Assembly (NCBI GenBank): GCA_035531475.1
Contig: DATKST010000015.1
Coordinates: 1 to 64,000 of the forward strand
Source of the DNA: CALCEB01 sp035531475
GTDB lineage: Bacteria; Acidobacteriota; Terriglobia; UBA7540
Direction of reading: 5' to 3'
Length of the DNA stretch: 64,000 nt
The notes beneath the pieces are model-generated. The model searched no databases. It had not been told where the DNA came from and saw only the letters and a list, made by a program, of their open reading frames with translations. This document shows, piece after piece, positions 8,358 through 17,386 of this stretch (the stretch's first letter is position 1; each line of letters starts with the position of its first letter). A program made the position numbers and the translations under genes.

Positions 8358-11264
8358 TCAGAGCATTTGCGCGATGATGGATGGAACCGCGTCCAGGGCC
8401 TCTTGCAGTTTTTCCGGCATTTTGCCGCCGGCTTCCGCCATGTCTTTGCGTCCGCCACCGCTGCCGCCCACCAGGGCTGCGGCGGCCTTCACAATCTTGC
8501 CAGCATCCAGGCGATCCGTCAGGTCTTTGGAAACGGCTGCCACCAGCGCCACATTGCCGTTGGCGGCGCTGCCGAGAACGATCACGCCACTTTGCAGGCG
8601 CGCGCGCAGATGGTCCACCATCTGGCGCAGGGCGGCTCTTTCGCTTCCTTCTGGAGTTTCGACGCGCGAACAGACCACGCGCACGCCCTTCACCTCGCGG
8701 GCGCTTTCCGCCAGATCGCCCGCGCTGGCCGCGGCTCGCTTCATCTCCAGCGCTTCAAGCTGCTTGCGCAGCTTCTTTTCGGATTCGGCCAGCTTTTCAG
8801 CCGCCTGTAATAGCTCGCCGGGTTTGGCGCGGAGGACTTCCGTGAGGTTATTGAGGGTGGATTGCGCCTCGCGCAAGCGCCGTAGGACGCCTTCGCCCGT
8901 CAAAGCCTCAATGCGGCGCGTTCCTGCCGCCACGCTGCTCTCGGAAACCAGCTTGAACAGGCCAATGTCTCCGGTGCGGCGGACGTGCGTGCCGCCACAA
9001 AGCTCCTTGGAAAACGAACCCTCGTCGATGGAGACGACGCGCACTTTGTCTCCATACTTTTCGCCAAACAGCGCCATGGCGCCGGAATTGACGGCGGTAT
9101 CCAGGTCCATCACCTGAGTGCGGACTTCCTCGTTCTGCAGCACGTGCCGGTTCACCAGGTCTTCAATGTCCAGCCGGTCCTGCTCATCGAGCGGCGCGTA
9201 ATGCGTGAAGTCAAAACGCAAATGGTCCGGGGCAACCAGCGACCCCGCCTGCTTCACGTGCGTGCCAAGCGTCTGGCGCAGCGCGGCATGTAGAAGGTGA
9301 GTTGCCGTGTGATTACGCCGGATGGCGTCGCGGCGCTCAGCGTCCACCTGGGTCTTCACCATCGTGCCCACGGTCAGCGGTTCAAGCGCCAGAACTTTGT
9401 GAACAATCAGTCCGGTCACGGGGCGCTGCGTGTCCAGCACCTGCGCCAGCTCGTGCCCGTTGCCAGAAACCATCAACCGGCCCGTGTCACCCACCTGGCC
9501 ACCCGCCTCTGCATAAAACGGCGTATGGTCCAGCACCACTTCCGCTTTTTGGCGCGGGCCAACTTCCTGGACGCTCTTGCCGTCCTGAACCAGCGCCAGA
9601 ATCCGCGAATCGTCGGACGCGGTTTGACTGTAGCCCTCAAAGACGGTTGGATGGCGCTCCGCCAATTCCTGGTAAATGGGCAGCGCGACTTTCTTTTCCG
9701 CGCCCTTCCAACTGGCGCGAGCACGCTCACGCTGCTTCTGCATTTCGGCGTTGTAGCCTTCCATGTCAACGTCGATGCCGTAATTTCTAACGATATCTGC
9801 AACGAAATCTGGGCGGAGACCAAAGGTGTCGTGGAGCCTGAACAGATCAGGTCCGGATATCCACGCCAAGCCTTCTGGTGGAAGGTGGTCCGAGGCGACT
9901 CCAAGCGCCGACCTCTCATGAGCCAGGAGCAACTTTGAGCCTGGATCGGTTAGACTTAGGCCAGCAGGGCGCCTGAGTTCACCGAATCGCGCTCTTATGT
10001 AAAGCATCGCGTCTGAGTACCCCGCAGGAAGTTTGCCGAAGAATAACTCTTGTACTCTTGCGTCCGCCCTAGGGAGGTATTTTCGAACATACTCAAAGCG
10101 CCACTGAAGGCCCGATGGGGTCACCACGGGGCTTTCGTCTAGCACCCGCAGACCTTCCTGCGTCGTTTGCCTATACCGTTCTTCCTCAATTTTGATCGCC
10201 TTTGCCACGTGCGGTGCTGTTTCCAAGAGTTCTGGATAGGCTCCGCGCATCATCTCCACCACTTTGCCGGAGAGCTTGAAGAGAAATGGTTCATTCAGGC
10301 CCAGCGTCTGGCCGTGATAAAGCGCGCGGCGCACAATCTTACGCAGTACATAGCCGCGTTCTTCATTTGAGGGCAGCAGTCCGTCCGAGATCAAGAACGT
10401 TGCGGCGCGGGCATGATCTGCAATGATGCGCAGGGAAACGTCCGATTGCACATTTGCGCCGTATTCAGTTTTGGCGAGGGCGGCTGCTTCCTCAATCAAA
10501 GGTTTGAATAGATCAGTTTCAAAGTTGGAGAGCTTACCTTGCAGCACGGCGGCCAGGCGCTCAAGACCCGCCCCGGTATCAATGGAAGGGCGGGGCAGCG
10601 GCGTCATTGCACCCTGCTCGTCGCGGTTAAACTGCATAAAGACCAGGTTCCACAACTCCACGTAGCGGCCGCAGTCAAGGGGACACGGGAATGGGCAATC
10701 GGCGTGCTGTAGTGTGCTCGCCGCCGGACCCATGTCGTAGTGGATTTCCGAGCACGGACCGCAGGGGCCGGTATCGCCCATAGCCCAGAAATTGTCTTTC
10801 TCATCCATACGAAAAATGCGGTCGCTAGGAACGCCTGCGGTTTTTGCCCAGATGTCCGCAGCTTCATCGTCCTCGCGGAAGACGGTAACATAAAGTTTTT
10901 CCCGTGGGATTCCGTAGCCCTCAGTAATCAGTTCCCAGGCCCAGGGGATGGCTTGCTCCTTGAAATAGTCGCCGAACGAAAAATTGCCGAGCATCTCGAA
11001 GAAAGTATGGTGCCGGGCGGTGCGACCCACCTGTTCCAGGTCATTGTGCTTGCCGCCGGCGCGCACGCACTTCTGCGAGGAGCAGGCGCGCACGTAATCG
11101 TGCTTCTCGCGGCCAAGAAAGACATCCTTGAATTGGTTCATGCCAGCGTTGGAGAACAGCAGTGTCGGATCATTGGCCGGGACGAGCGAAGACGACCGCA
11201 CGACGCGATGGCCGCGCGATTGGAAGAACTCAAGGAAGCGGGAGCGAATCTGGTCAGAAGTCAT
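8358..11264 (-). CDS. alaS: Alanyl-tRNA synthetase with an in-frame internal insertion
   Basis: Charges tRNA-Ala and edits Ser/Gly mischarging. In order: class II catalytic core (MTSDQIRSRFLEFF; SNAGMNQFKDVFLG; DNFWAMGDTGPCGPCSEIHYD), tRNA-recognition helices, editing domain (RNHTATHLLHAAL; later CGGTHVRRTGDIG) and C-terminal DHHA1/oligomerisation part (GGSGGGRKDMAEAGGK). At 968 residues it is about 90 longer than typical bacterial enzymes. The surplus lies between EEGLRVLDE-type sequence (about residue 376) and ISGPDLFRLHDTFG (about 470), where homologues have a short linker. Codons there (AGG, AGA, ATA, CTA, CGA) differ from the rest of the gene. The frame is open throughout, so the enzyme is presumably functional. 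Confidence 0.96.
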   Translation of the reverse strand: MTSDQIRSRFLEFFQSRGHRVVRSSSLVPANDPTLLFSNAGMNQFKDVFLGREKHDYVRACSSQKCVRAGGKHNDLEQVGRTARHHTFFEMLGNFSFGDYFKEQAIPWAWELITEGYGIPREKLYVTVFREDDEAADIWAKTAGVPSDRIFRMDEKDNFWAMGDTGPCGPCSEIHYDMGPAASTLQHADCPFPCPLDCGRYVELWNLVFMQFNRDEQGAMTPLPRPSIDTGAGLERLAAVLQGKLSNFETDLFKPLIEEAAALAKTEYGANVQSDVSLRIIADHARAATFLISDGLLPSNEERGYVLRKIVRRALYHGQTLGLNEPFLFKLSGKVVEMMRGAYPELLETAPHVAKAIKIEEERYRQTTQEGLRVLDESPVVTPSGLQWRFEYVRKYLPRADARVQELFFGKLPAGYSDAMLYIRARFGELRRPAGLSLTDPGSKLLLAHERSALGVASDHLPPEGLAWISGPDLFRLHDTFGLRPDFVADIVRNYGIDVDMEGYNAEMQKQRERARASWKGAEKKVALPIYQELAERHPTVFEGYSQTASDDSRILALVQDGKSVQEVGPRQKAEVVLDHTPFYAEAGGQVGDTGRLMVSGNGHELAQVLDTQRPVTGLIVHKVLALEPLTVGTMVKTQVDAERRDAIRRNHTATHLLHAALRQTLGTHVKQAGSLVAPDHLRFDFTHYAPLDEQDRLDIEDLVNRHVLQNEEVRTQVMDLDTAVNSGAMALFGEKYGDKVRVVSIDEGSFSKELCGGTHVRRTGDIGLFKLVSESSVAAGTRRIEALTGEGVLRRLREAQSTLNNLTEVLRAKPGELLQAAEKLAESEKKLRKQLEALEMKRAAASAGDLAESAREVKGVRVVCSRVETPEGSERAALRQMVDHLRARLQSGVIVLGSAANGNVALVAAVSKDLTDRLDAGKIVKAAAALVGGSGGGRKDMAEAGGKMPEKLQEALDAVPSIIAQML

Positions 11265-11779
11265 GGTTCACAAGGCAAAAAATACATTTGAAATATGCCG
11301 GTAACAGCGCCGCTGCAAAAGTCCGCTGCCTGAGCCGCGTTAGCGGCGATAGCATGTGGCCCACGGCGATGAGCCGTGGGTTATAGTTCCCAAGTCCTCC
11401 CGTAAGCCCCGTCAGGGCCGTGGGCCACATGATCACGCCCACCAAGGCGGGCTTTGCCGTAGTTCCAGGCCCTTATTTTAACGCCTATGAGGGTGGGAGG
11501 AATCTCCGTGCCCTGACGGTCCCCTACCCGAAGTTCGTGAATAATCCGGGCTGGCGCCAATACTGTTCACTTAAGGTTCGTTCGAGAATGATGCACACTG
11601 GTGAACCAGAGCCCCTCACCCACCGCTGCGCGGTTCCCCCTCTCCCCGCAGGCGGGGAGAGGGCCGGGGTGAGGGGCCAGGCGACGCCTCTGACATCAAC
11701 ATCAGCGCGTGGAAACCAACCGCCCTCCGGGAACGGTTCACACTCGCGTCCGGGCGATGCAAGCGAAAGGCTGCCGGAA
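11265..11779. repeat. Intergenic region with a family 1 palindromic element
   Basis: The 515 bp between dnaJ and alaS hold no credible gene. A family 1 element runs from about 11551 (CCAATACTGTTCACTTAAGG end) to about 11703. Its core is a GC-rich hairpin: CCCTCTCCCCGC then GCGGGGAGAGGG (11639-11665), inside a larger CCCCTCACC/GGTGAGGGG palindrome. Just outside is GTGAATAATCCGGG, the end of repeat family 4. A separate hairpin, GGCCCACGG/CCGTGGGCC, spans 11357-11424. Confidence 0.7.
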
Positions 11780-12922
11780 CTATCCGAAATTATCGCGGGC
11801 TCTCTCCGAGGCGCGCTTCTGGAGGGGCTTGTTATCGACGCGAAGGGAGGGCGCCAACGATTCAAGCATCTTGCGTTGTTCCCGGTTTAACCGCGTGGGA
11901 ATGACGACTTGTAGTTTCACGTAGAGGTCACCGCGGCCGTGGTTCTCAACGCCGGGCAGTCCCATGCCGCGCATCCGGAAAACCGTGCTGGGCTGAGTCC
12001 CTTCAGGGATTCGCAACCGCTCCTGGCCCCGGAGAGTGGGAACTTTAAGGTCTGCTCCGAGCGCGGCCTGGGCAATCGACACCGGGACGGTGCAATAGAG
12101 GTCCTTGCCCCGCCGCTCGAAAATGGGATGTTCACGAACCCGGAGCACAACGTAGAGATCGCCCGAAGAGCCGCCGTGGATGCCCGCCTCGCCTTCGCCG
12201 CTGACGCGCAAGCGCATCCCGTCTTCAACGCCGGAAGGAATCTTGATGCCCAGCACGCGTTCTTCGCGCACGCGCCCTTCACCTTTGCAGGAAGGGCAGG
12301 CTTCCTTCACGATCTGGCCCGCGCCGCGGCATTGCGGGCAGGTCTGGGTGAGCGTGAAGAAGCCCTGTTGCTGCCGGACCTGGCCACGGCCCGCGCACAG
12401 AGGACAGGTGGCGGGTTGTGTGCCCTTTTTGGCCCCTCGCCCGCTGCACTCGGAGCAGGTCTCCCAGCGCGGAATCTTGATCTTGGTTTCCAGGCCTTCT
12501 GCCGCTTCCTCGAAGGAGATTTCCAGGTCGTAGCGCAGATCGGAGCCCCGGTTGGCTTGGGTGCGGCGGCCGCCTCGGGCACCGAAGACATCTCCGAAGC
12601 CGAAGAAGTCCCCGAAGATGTCGCCGAAATCGGCAAAGATGGTCGAGGAGAAATCCGGAGCGCCGGCTCCCTGGGAGCTGACTCCTTGATGCCCATAGCG
12701 GTCATAGCCGCTGCGCTTTTGCCCATCCGCCAGAACGCTGTAGGCTTCGGTGATCTCCTTAAATTTCTCGGTGGCCTCAGCGGTGGATTCCGGGTTGCGG
12801 TCTGGATGGTATTGCAGCGCCAGCTTGCGATAGGCGCTCTTAATCTCCTGATCCGTGGCATTCCGCAAAACGCCCAGGACCTCATAATAATCTCGCTTCT
12901 GGCTCAACCCTTTCAACCTCAA
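11780..12922 (-). CDS. dnaJ: Molecular chaperone DnaJ
   Basis: Hsp40 co-chaperone that delivers substrates to DnaK and stimulates its ATPase. The J domain (YYEVLGV, with the HPD motif in LQYHPDRNPE) is followed by a Gly/Phe-rich stretch (FGDIFGDFFGFGDVFGARGG). Then come four zinc-finger CxxCxGxG repeats (CSECSGRG, CPLCAGRG, CPQCRGAG, CPSCKGEG) and the C-terminal substrate-binding domains. Length 380 is normal. No ATG lies near the start. Translation must begin at one of three in-frame TTG codons (12922, 12916, 12907), which is unusual for a chaperone gene. It is last in hrcA-grpE-dnaJ; dnaK is not adjacent. Confidence 0.95.
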   Translation of the reverse strand: MRLKGLSQKRDYYEVLGVLRNATDQEIKSAYRKLALQYHPDRNPESTAEATEKFKEITEAYSVLADGQKRSGYDRYGHQGVSSQGAGAPDFSSTIFADFGDIFGDFFGFGDVFGARGGRRTQANRGSDLRYDLEISFEEAAEGLETKIKIPRWETCSECSGRGAKKGTQPATCPLCAGRGQVRQQQGFFTLTQTCPQCRGAGQIVKEACPSCKGEGRVREERVLGIKIPSGVEDGMRLRVSGEGEAGIHGGSSGDLYVVLRVREHPIFERRGKDLYCTVPVSIAQAALGADLKVPTLRGQERLRIPEGTQPSTVFRMRGMGLPGVENHGRGDLYVKLQVVIPTRLNREQRKMLESLAPSLRVDNKPLQKRASERARDNFG

Positions 12923-12979
12923 TAACCCGCGCCGTGTCGCGTCCCGCGAGCGGAATCCGCGTTGACGGCCCCGGGAATG

Positions 12980-13591
12980 TCATTCCGATTTGTTCAACGG
13001 TCCAGACGAGGGCGCAGCGGCGCTTTCCATGTGGGAGCGCACCGCGACTTTCACGATGGCGGGCCGGATCAGACGGTTCTTCAACTTGTAACCGCGCTGC
13101 AACTCTTCGACGATTTCCTGGTCGTGATGCTTCTCCGACTCGACCATCTCCACGGCTTGGTGGACGTGCGGATCAAAATGCTTGCCCTCGGTATCAACGG
13201 ATTTGACGCCCGCCCGCTCCAAAACGTCCATCAAGCCTTTGTAGATGAGCTCAATGCCTTGGTAGAAATGGGCGGGGACGCTGGCATCACGATGCTTGAG
13301 GGCGCGTTCAAAGCCATCGAGGGTGGGCAGCAGGGCCCGGATCAAATCAAAGGTGGCATGCTGCAGGAATTCTTCCTTCTCCCGCTGCATGCGCTTGCGG
13401 AAATTCTCAAGCTCGGCCTGCTTCCGCAGCAGCCGGTCCACCATCTCCTGTTTTTCGATTTGCGCCTGGTGGTAAGCGGCCGCCAAATCGGAGGGATGAT
13501 TGGCTGGGTCCGCCTCAACCCGCTTGTCCTGTGATTCACGTTCCTCCGTCCGGGAATCGTCCGGCGGAGTGGTTTCCTTCTCGTCTTCCAT
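12980..13591 (-). CDS. grpE: Nucleotide exchange factor GrpE
   Basis: Exchange factor for DnaK. From the ATG at 13591 it has 203 residues: an acidic, Lys/Glu-rich disordered head, a long coiled coil (QIEKQEMVDRLLRKQAELENFRKR and onward), then the beta-domain with FDPHVHQAVEMVE and GYKLKNRLIRPAIVKV, the GrpE signature. An in-frame TTG at 13606 is an alternative start, but AAGGA lies directly against it. It lies between hrcA and dnaJ on the same strand, 57 bp before dnaJ. Confidence 0.94.
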   Translation of the reverse strand: MEDEKETTPPDDSRTEERESQDKRVEADPANHPSDLAAAYHQAQIEKQEMVDRLLRKQAELENFRKRMQREKEEFLQHATFDLIRALLPTLDGFERALKHRDASVPAHFYQGIELIYKGLMDVLERAGVKSVDTEGKHFDPHVHQAVEMVESEKHHDQEIVEELQRGYKLKNRLIRPAIVKVAVRSHMESAAAPSSGPLNKSE

Positions 13592-13747
13592 ATCTTTATG
13601 ATGCAATCCTTATAAGAGATTTTTTCCTGGCCGCAAACGCTCTCACTCCATCATCGAACCCGGAACTGCCCGCTTGCCAGGAGCAACCCCATGCTGGATG
13701 ATTCGTGCCGTTTGACCATGAGAACTCTTTCCTTTTTGTATCACATA

Positions 13748-13912
13748 GGGTCTGTTCGGGAATAAATGTAAATACTTGAACCACTACCCCTCACCCGCCG
13801 CATTGCGGCACCCTCTCCCCGCAGGCGGGGAGAGGGAAGGGGTGAGGGGTCAGGCGACGACCCTGGCATCAAGATCATGAGACTCGCCTTAACTGAACAA
13901 TATTGAGGCTAA
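13748..13912. repeat. Family 1 palindromic element (MITE-like)
   Basis: Lies between hrcA and grpE. The core hairpin CCCTCTCCCCGCAGGCGGGG-AGAGGG is nested in a CCCCTCACC/GGTGAGGGG palindrome and ends with the terminal sequence AACTGAACAATATTGAGGCT. Its left end (GGGTCTGTTCGGG) is degenerate. It may cause partial termination between the two heat-shock genes. That is inference. Confidence 0.75.
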
Positions 13913-13939
13913 AGCCCCTACGCAATTCCGATCAGGTCC

Positions 13940-14986
13940 TCAGTTGGCGCTCAGCAGCCTGCTGGTAAGCTGGGAAACGTAGGCTACCATGTTGATCGCA
14001 GAGTCATACTCCATCCGCGTCGGACCAATCACGCCCAGCGCCCCCACGGGGCGGTTCCGGTAATGATAGGGCGCCAGAATGAAAGTACATTGGCGCATTT
14101 CGTGGTGAGGATTTTCCCGGCCAATCAAGGCTTGGACGCCCAACCGTGGGGTTTCCAGGCAGGCGCCCAGGATGTGGACCACCTTGATCTTTTGCTCGAT
14201 GGCCGCCAGTAATTCACCCAGGTGCCCGGTCTCGGCATAGCCGGGTTGTTCCAGGATTCGGGTCGCCCCGCCCACGAACAGCACGGCCGATTCTTCTTCT
14301 GCCAGCGCCCCCCACATGAAAAGAGTTGCCACGTTCTTCACCAGGCCGTCCGTGAAGGCTTGCACCTCCTCCATGCGCTTCATCATTTCCAACCGAATGG
14401 TGCGCAGTGACCATCCGTGAAATTCGGAGTTCAGGAAATCCGCGGTCCGGTCCAGTTCCTCCTGGGAAAAATCATCATCCAGATGAATTACTCTGTTTTC
14501 GATCAGGTCCGGCTTGGAGACGATCACCGCCAGCACGCGGCGGTCTGGCAACCTGACGAATTTTACCTGTTCCAGGAGCTTTTCTTCAAGCGTGGGTGCC
14601 AGCACCAAGCCCAGGTTTTTTGAGACCTCTGAAAGAACGTGAGAGATCTGTTCCATCATTTTTTCGACGGGCCCACCTTCGGCGCCCAGGCGCCCTTGAA
14701 TGTAGCGTTGGATTTCAGGGTCGAGTGTGCTGGCCTGCGCGACGCTATCCACGTAGAGGCGATAGGCTTTGTCCGTGGGCACCCGTCCGGCTGAAGTGTG
14801 CGGATGGTGAAGGTATCCAAGCGTTTCCAGCTCTGCCATGACGTTGCGGATGGTTGCCGGACTCAGCGGCGCTACGAGCTGCTCCGAGAGGGTCTTTGAT
14901 CCCACCGGCTGGCCGCTTGCCACGTACTGGCGGACGATCATGGCCAGGAGGCCGCGTTCGCGCTTTCCCAGATCAGGGGCGTCCAT
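13940..14986 (-). CDS. hrcA: Heat-inducible transcription repressor HrcA
   Basis: Repressor that binds CIRCE operators and shuts off class I heat-shock genes. The 348-residue protein has the N-terminal winged helix (KRERGLLAMIVRQYVASGQPVGSK and LSPATIRNVMAELETLGYLHHPHTSAGRVPT) and the GAF-like effector domain, ending with GALGVIGPTRMEYDSAINMVAYV. It is first in hrcA-grpE-dnaJ. A good sigma70-type promoter lies 53-81 bp upstream without a CIRCE. The only CIRCE seen is at groES (47872-47898), so GroESL is the visible target. Confidence 0.96.
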   Translation of the reverse strand: MDAPDLGKRERGLLAMIVRQYVASGQPVGSKTLSEQLVAPLSPATIRNVMAELETLGYLHHPHTSAGRVPTDKAYRLYVDSVAQASTLDPEIQRYIQGRLGAEGGPVEKMMEQISHVLSEVSKNLGLVLAPTLEEKLLEQVKFVRLPDRRVLAVIVSKPDLIENRVIHLDDDFSQEELDRTADFLNSEFHGWSLRTIRLEMMKRMEEVQAFTDGLVKNVATLFMWGALAEEESAVLFVGGATRILEQPGYAETGHLGELLAAIEQKIKVVHILGACLETPRLGVQALIGRENPHHEMRQCTFILAPYHYRNRPVGALGVIGPTRMEYDSAINMVAYVSQLTSRLLSAN

Positions 14987-15038
14987 TGTCTACCTAAATT
15001 GCCTTCTTTCAAATGATTAGAAGGTGTTCCCAGCATCA

Positions 15039-15067
15039 ATTGTACCGGGATTGCGGGGGGATGTCAA
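15039..15067 (-). promoter_or_regulatory. Sigma70-type promoter for hrcA-grpE-dnaJ
   Basis: On the minus strand, TTGACA (15067-15062) and TACAAT (15044-15039) are separated by exactly 17 bp. The expected start of transcription is near 15032, about 45 nt upstream of the hrcA ATG at 14986. No CIRCE inverted repeat overlaps it. Confidence 0.7.
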
Positions 15068-15082
15068 GGAAGCGCGGGTCAT

Positions 15083-15192
15083 GGCAGTGGTTCAGTTTGC
15101 TGTAGCGGCGCTCTATGAGCGCCGGAAGGTGCTGATAAATAAGATTCGGCGGTCAGAGACCGCCGCTACAGCCGTGAAAACGTACCACTACC
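15083..15192. mobile_element. Family 2 MITE-like element, copy a, with 8-bp target duplication
   Basis: A 110-bp imperfect palindrome starting GGCAGTGGTTCAGTTTGCTG and ending GTACCACTACC. The arms carry GTAGCGGCGCTCTATGAGCG and CGGCGGTCAGAGACCGCCGC. The flanks are identical 8-mers: CGGGTCAT (15075-15082) before and CGGGTCAT (15193-15200) after. The direct duplication and terminal inverted repeats are what transposition of a non-autonomous element would leave. There is no coding capacity. Confidence 0.8.
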
Positions 15193-15309
15193 CGGGTCAT
15201 CGCTTGGTTTGACGGCTGTGGCCGCGTTGTTGCTCAGGGCTGCCGCAGATTTCACTACGTTGCGGCACCGGAGAGAGTGTCGGAACAGTATATTGCACTC
15301 CTGCTCGCT

Positions 15310-15361
15310 GTAGGGGCGGGCCTTGTGCCCGCCCGTGGGCGACCACAAGGGTCGCCCCTAC
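15310..15361. repeat. Dispersed hairpin repeat, family 3
   Basis: A clear copy: GTAGGGGCGGGCCTTGTGCC facing GGGCGACCACAAGGGTCGCC with CCTAC at the end. It is followed by GGGATATCCCCTTATCTGAA, which also follows the copy at 21844-21896. The shared unit is therefore longer than the hairpin alone. Confidence 0.75.
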
Positions 15362-15444
15362 GGGATATCCCCTTATCTGAACAGTATTGCCTTTGGTAGT
15401 GTTAAATCTCTTTTGTGCCATGAATCATGTCTTTGGGCTATCTT

Positions 15445-15545
15445 CTATACATGGGGACATAAAGCGGCGACGTGCATTTGTTGTAGCACCGCTCTATGAG
15501 GGGCGAAATCCGCCGGTCAGAGATCGGCGCACCAGGGGTTCAGAT
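15445..15545. repeat. Degenerate hairpin repeat, family 5 (CTATACATGGGGACATA)
   Basis: Begins with CTATACATGGGGACATA (15445-15461), identical over 17 bp to 62304-62320. In both places a CGGCGACG and GTAGC-CCGCTC hairpin half follows, with a CGAAATCCG(C/T)CGGTC half later. It ends just before the FG-GAP protein gene. Together with copies a and family 3, it fills the 576-bp gap 14987-15562. Confidence 0.5.
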
Positions 15546-15562
15546 CAACCCGTCACGAAGAT

Positions 15563-17386
15563 ATGCAGGACCTATTTGACAACATCGTGCATCTCTCCCG
15601 CAGAGACTTCTTGCGATCCGCGGTGGCAATGGGAATACCGCATGCCGCCGCTGCGCAACCTCCCATCATGGGCCACGAAGATTCAGTGGTCCGGGTAGCC
15701 GCTTCACAGTCCGATCCATTCAGCACGCCCATCAAGTCCGGCTCGCACTTCGCGGCAAAGTTGGTTAATGTCGCGGACGAAGCCGGTCTTCGGGATGTTT
15801 GTGTTTTTGGCAACAACATCACCAAACGCTGGATCATTGAGACGACCGGATGCGGCATTGCCTTTTTTGATTATGACCATGACGGGTGGCCGGACATTTT
15901 CATGGTGAATGGAACCACGCTGGCGGGCTTTCCCAAGGACGACGGACCGACGAACCATCTTTATCACAACAACCGTGACGGCACATTCACCGACATCACC
16001 CGGAAAGCGGGCTTCGAGCGCACCGGTTGGGGGCAGGGCGTCTCGATCGGCGATTACGACAACGACGGCTGGGACGATCTGTTCATCACGTACTGGGGGC
16101 AAAACGCGCTCTATCACAATAACGGCAATGGGACCTTCACCGATGTGACGGAAAAGGCCGGCTTGCACCAGCCCGGTCCGCTGCCCCGTTGGAATACGGG
16201 CGCGTGTTTCATTGATTATGACCGCGATGGCTGCCTGGACTTGTTCGTTGCCAACTACGTGGCTTTGAACCTGAAGGAAGCTCCGGCCATGGGCTCCGGC
16301 AAGTATTGCCACTGGAAAGGCGTGCCGGTGATGTGTGGCCCGCGCGGATTGCCGCCTTCCACCAATCTCCTCTACCACAACAATGGCGATGGAACCTTTA
16401 CGGAGGTTACGGAAAAAGCGGGCATACTGAAGACGCCCGGACATTATTGCTTTACGGCGCTGACCGCCGACTTCGATAATGACGGCTGGCCGGACATCTA
16501 CGTGTCATGCGATTCCACGCCCAGCATCCTTTATCACAACAATCACGACGGAACCTTCACCGACATCGGCATCGCCGCCGGCTGTGGACTGAATGGCGAC
16601 GGAAATACGCAGGCTGGGATGGGCGCCACCTCGGGAGACTACAATTGCGACGGCTGGCTTGATATTTTCAAAACCAATTTTTCCGACGATACCTCGAGCC
16701 TCTATTTGAACGACGGCCACGGGTCGTTTTCCGACGCTACCTTCGACGCGGGTATTGGCTTGAACACGCGATGGCTCGGCTGGGGCTGCGGGTTTGCCGA
16801 TCTGGATAACGACGGTTGGGCGGATATTTTGTTTGCCAACGGGCACGTTTATCCAGAGGTCGAACGGGCCGGCATCGATGAGCCTTTCAAAGAACCGAAA
16901 GTTGTCTATCGCAATCTGCGCGATGGCCGGTTCGAGGACGTTTCGAGGCGCGCCGGGCCGGGGGTCTCGCTTCTGGGATCGGGGCGGGGTGTGGCCTTCG
17001 GCGATTTCGACAATGACGGCCGCATCGATGTGGTGGTTAACAACATGAATGATGCTCCGGCGCTCTTGCACAATACCGGGGACAACCGCAACCGGTGGTT
17101 GAAGGTTAAAGTCATCGGAGTGAAGTCCAACCGCTCCGGAATCGGCGCGCGGGTCCGGGTGGTGGCGGGATCGCATTCGCAGATTGATGAAGTTCGCAGC
17201 GGCGGCAGTTATATCTCCCAGAATGAGCTGCGGTTGCACTTTGGTCTGGGACCCGTTGAAAAAGCGGACCTCGTGGAAGTGAAGTGGCCCAGCGGAATGG
17301 TGGAGCGCGTGAAGAATGTCGAAACGAATCAGACCATTTGGATTCAGGAAGGTACTGGAATTGTTCGAAGAGAACGGCACGGTTAA
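15563..17386 (+). CDS. Tat-exported CRTAC1-family protein (FG-GAP/VCBS repeats plus ASPIC/UnbV)
   Basis: Predicted periplasmic or extracellular beta-propeller protein, 607 residues. The N-terminus carries a twin-arginine signal (SRRDFLRSAVAMG). At least six FG-GAP/VCBS repeats follow, each with a Ca-binding D-x-D/N-x-DG loop, such as DYDHDGWPDIF, DYDNDGWDDLF, DFDNDGWPDIY, DLDNDGWADIL and DFDNDGRIDVV. The last 90 residues are an ASPIC/UnbV domain (GARVRVVAG, SGGSYISQNELRLHFGLG, VKWPSG). Such proteins are abundant in Acidobacteriota and Verrucomicrobia; their substrate is not established. The gene stands alone, and its stop TAA coincides with the edge of a family 1 element. Confidence 0.92.
   Translation: MQDLFDNIVHLSRRDFLRSAVAMGIPHAAAAQPPIMGHEDSVVRVAASQSDPFSTPIKSGSHFAAKLVNVADEAGLRDVCVFGNNITKRWIIETTGCGIAFFDYDHDGWPDIFMVNGTTLAGFPKDDGPTNHLYHNNRDGTFTDITRKAGFERTGWGQGVSIGDYDNDGWDDLFITYWGQNALYHNNGNGTFTDVTEKAGLHQPGPLPRWNTGACFIDYDRDGCLDLFVANYVALNLKEAPAMGSGKYCHWKGVPVMCGPRGLPPSTNLLYHNNGDGTFTEVTEKAGILKTPGHYCFTALTADFDNDGWPDIYVSCDSTPSILYHNNHDGTFTDIGIAAGCGLNGDGNTQAGMGATSGDYNCDGWLDIFKTNFSDDTSSLYLNDGHGSFSDATFDAGIGLNTRWLGWGCGFADLDNDGWADILFANGHVYPEVERAGIDEPFKEPKVVYRNLRDGRFEDVSRRAGPGVSLLGSGRGVAFGDFDNDGRIDVVVNNMNDAPALLHNTGDNRNRWLKVKVIGVKSNRSGIGARVRVVAGSHSQIDEVRSGGSYISQNELRLHFGLGPVEKADLVEVKWPSGMVERVKNVETNQTIWIQEGTGIVRRERHG

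Noticed and set aside
9860..10140. Intein in alaS
   Set aside because: The insertion is too short, lacks a Cys/Ser-initiated N-terminal splice block and a terminal His-Asn, and is not at a conserved catalytic motif.
11939..12925. 328-codon plus-strand frame opposite dnaJ
   Set aside because: An Ala/Gly/Leu-rich shadow of dnaJ, which has all its domains on the other strand.
15704..17380. Two long minus-strand open frames opposite the FG-GAP protein
   Set aside because: Their repetitive Val/Ile-rich translation simply mirrors the repeated D-x-D-N-DG codons of the true gene.
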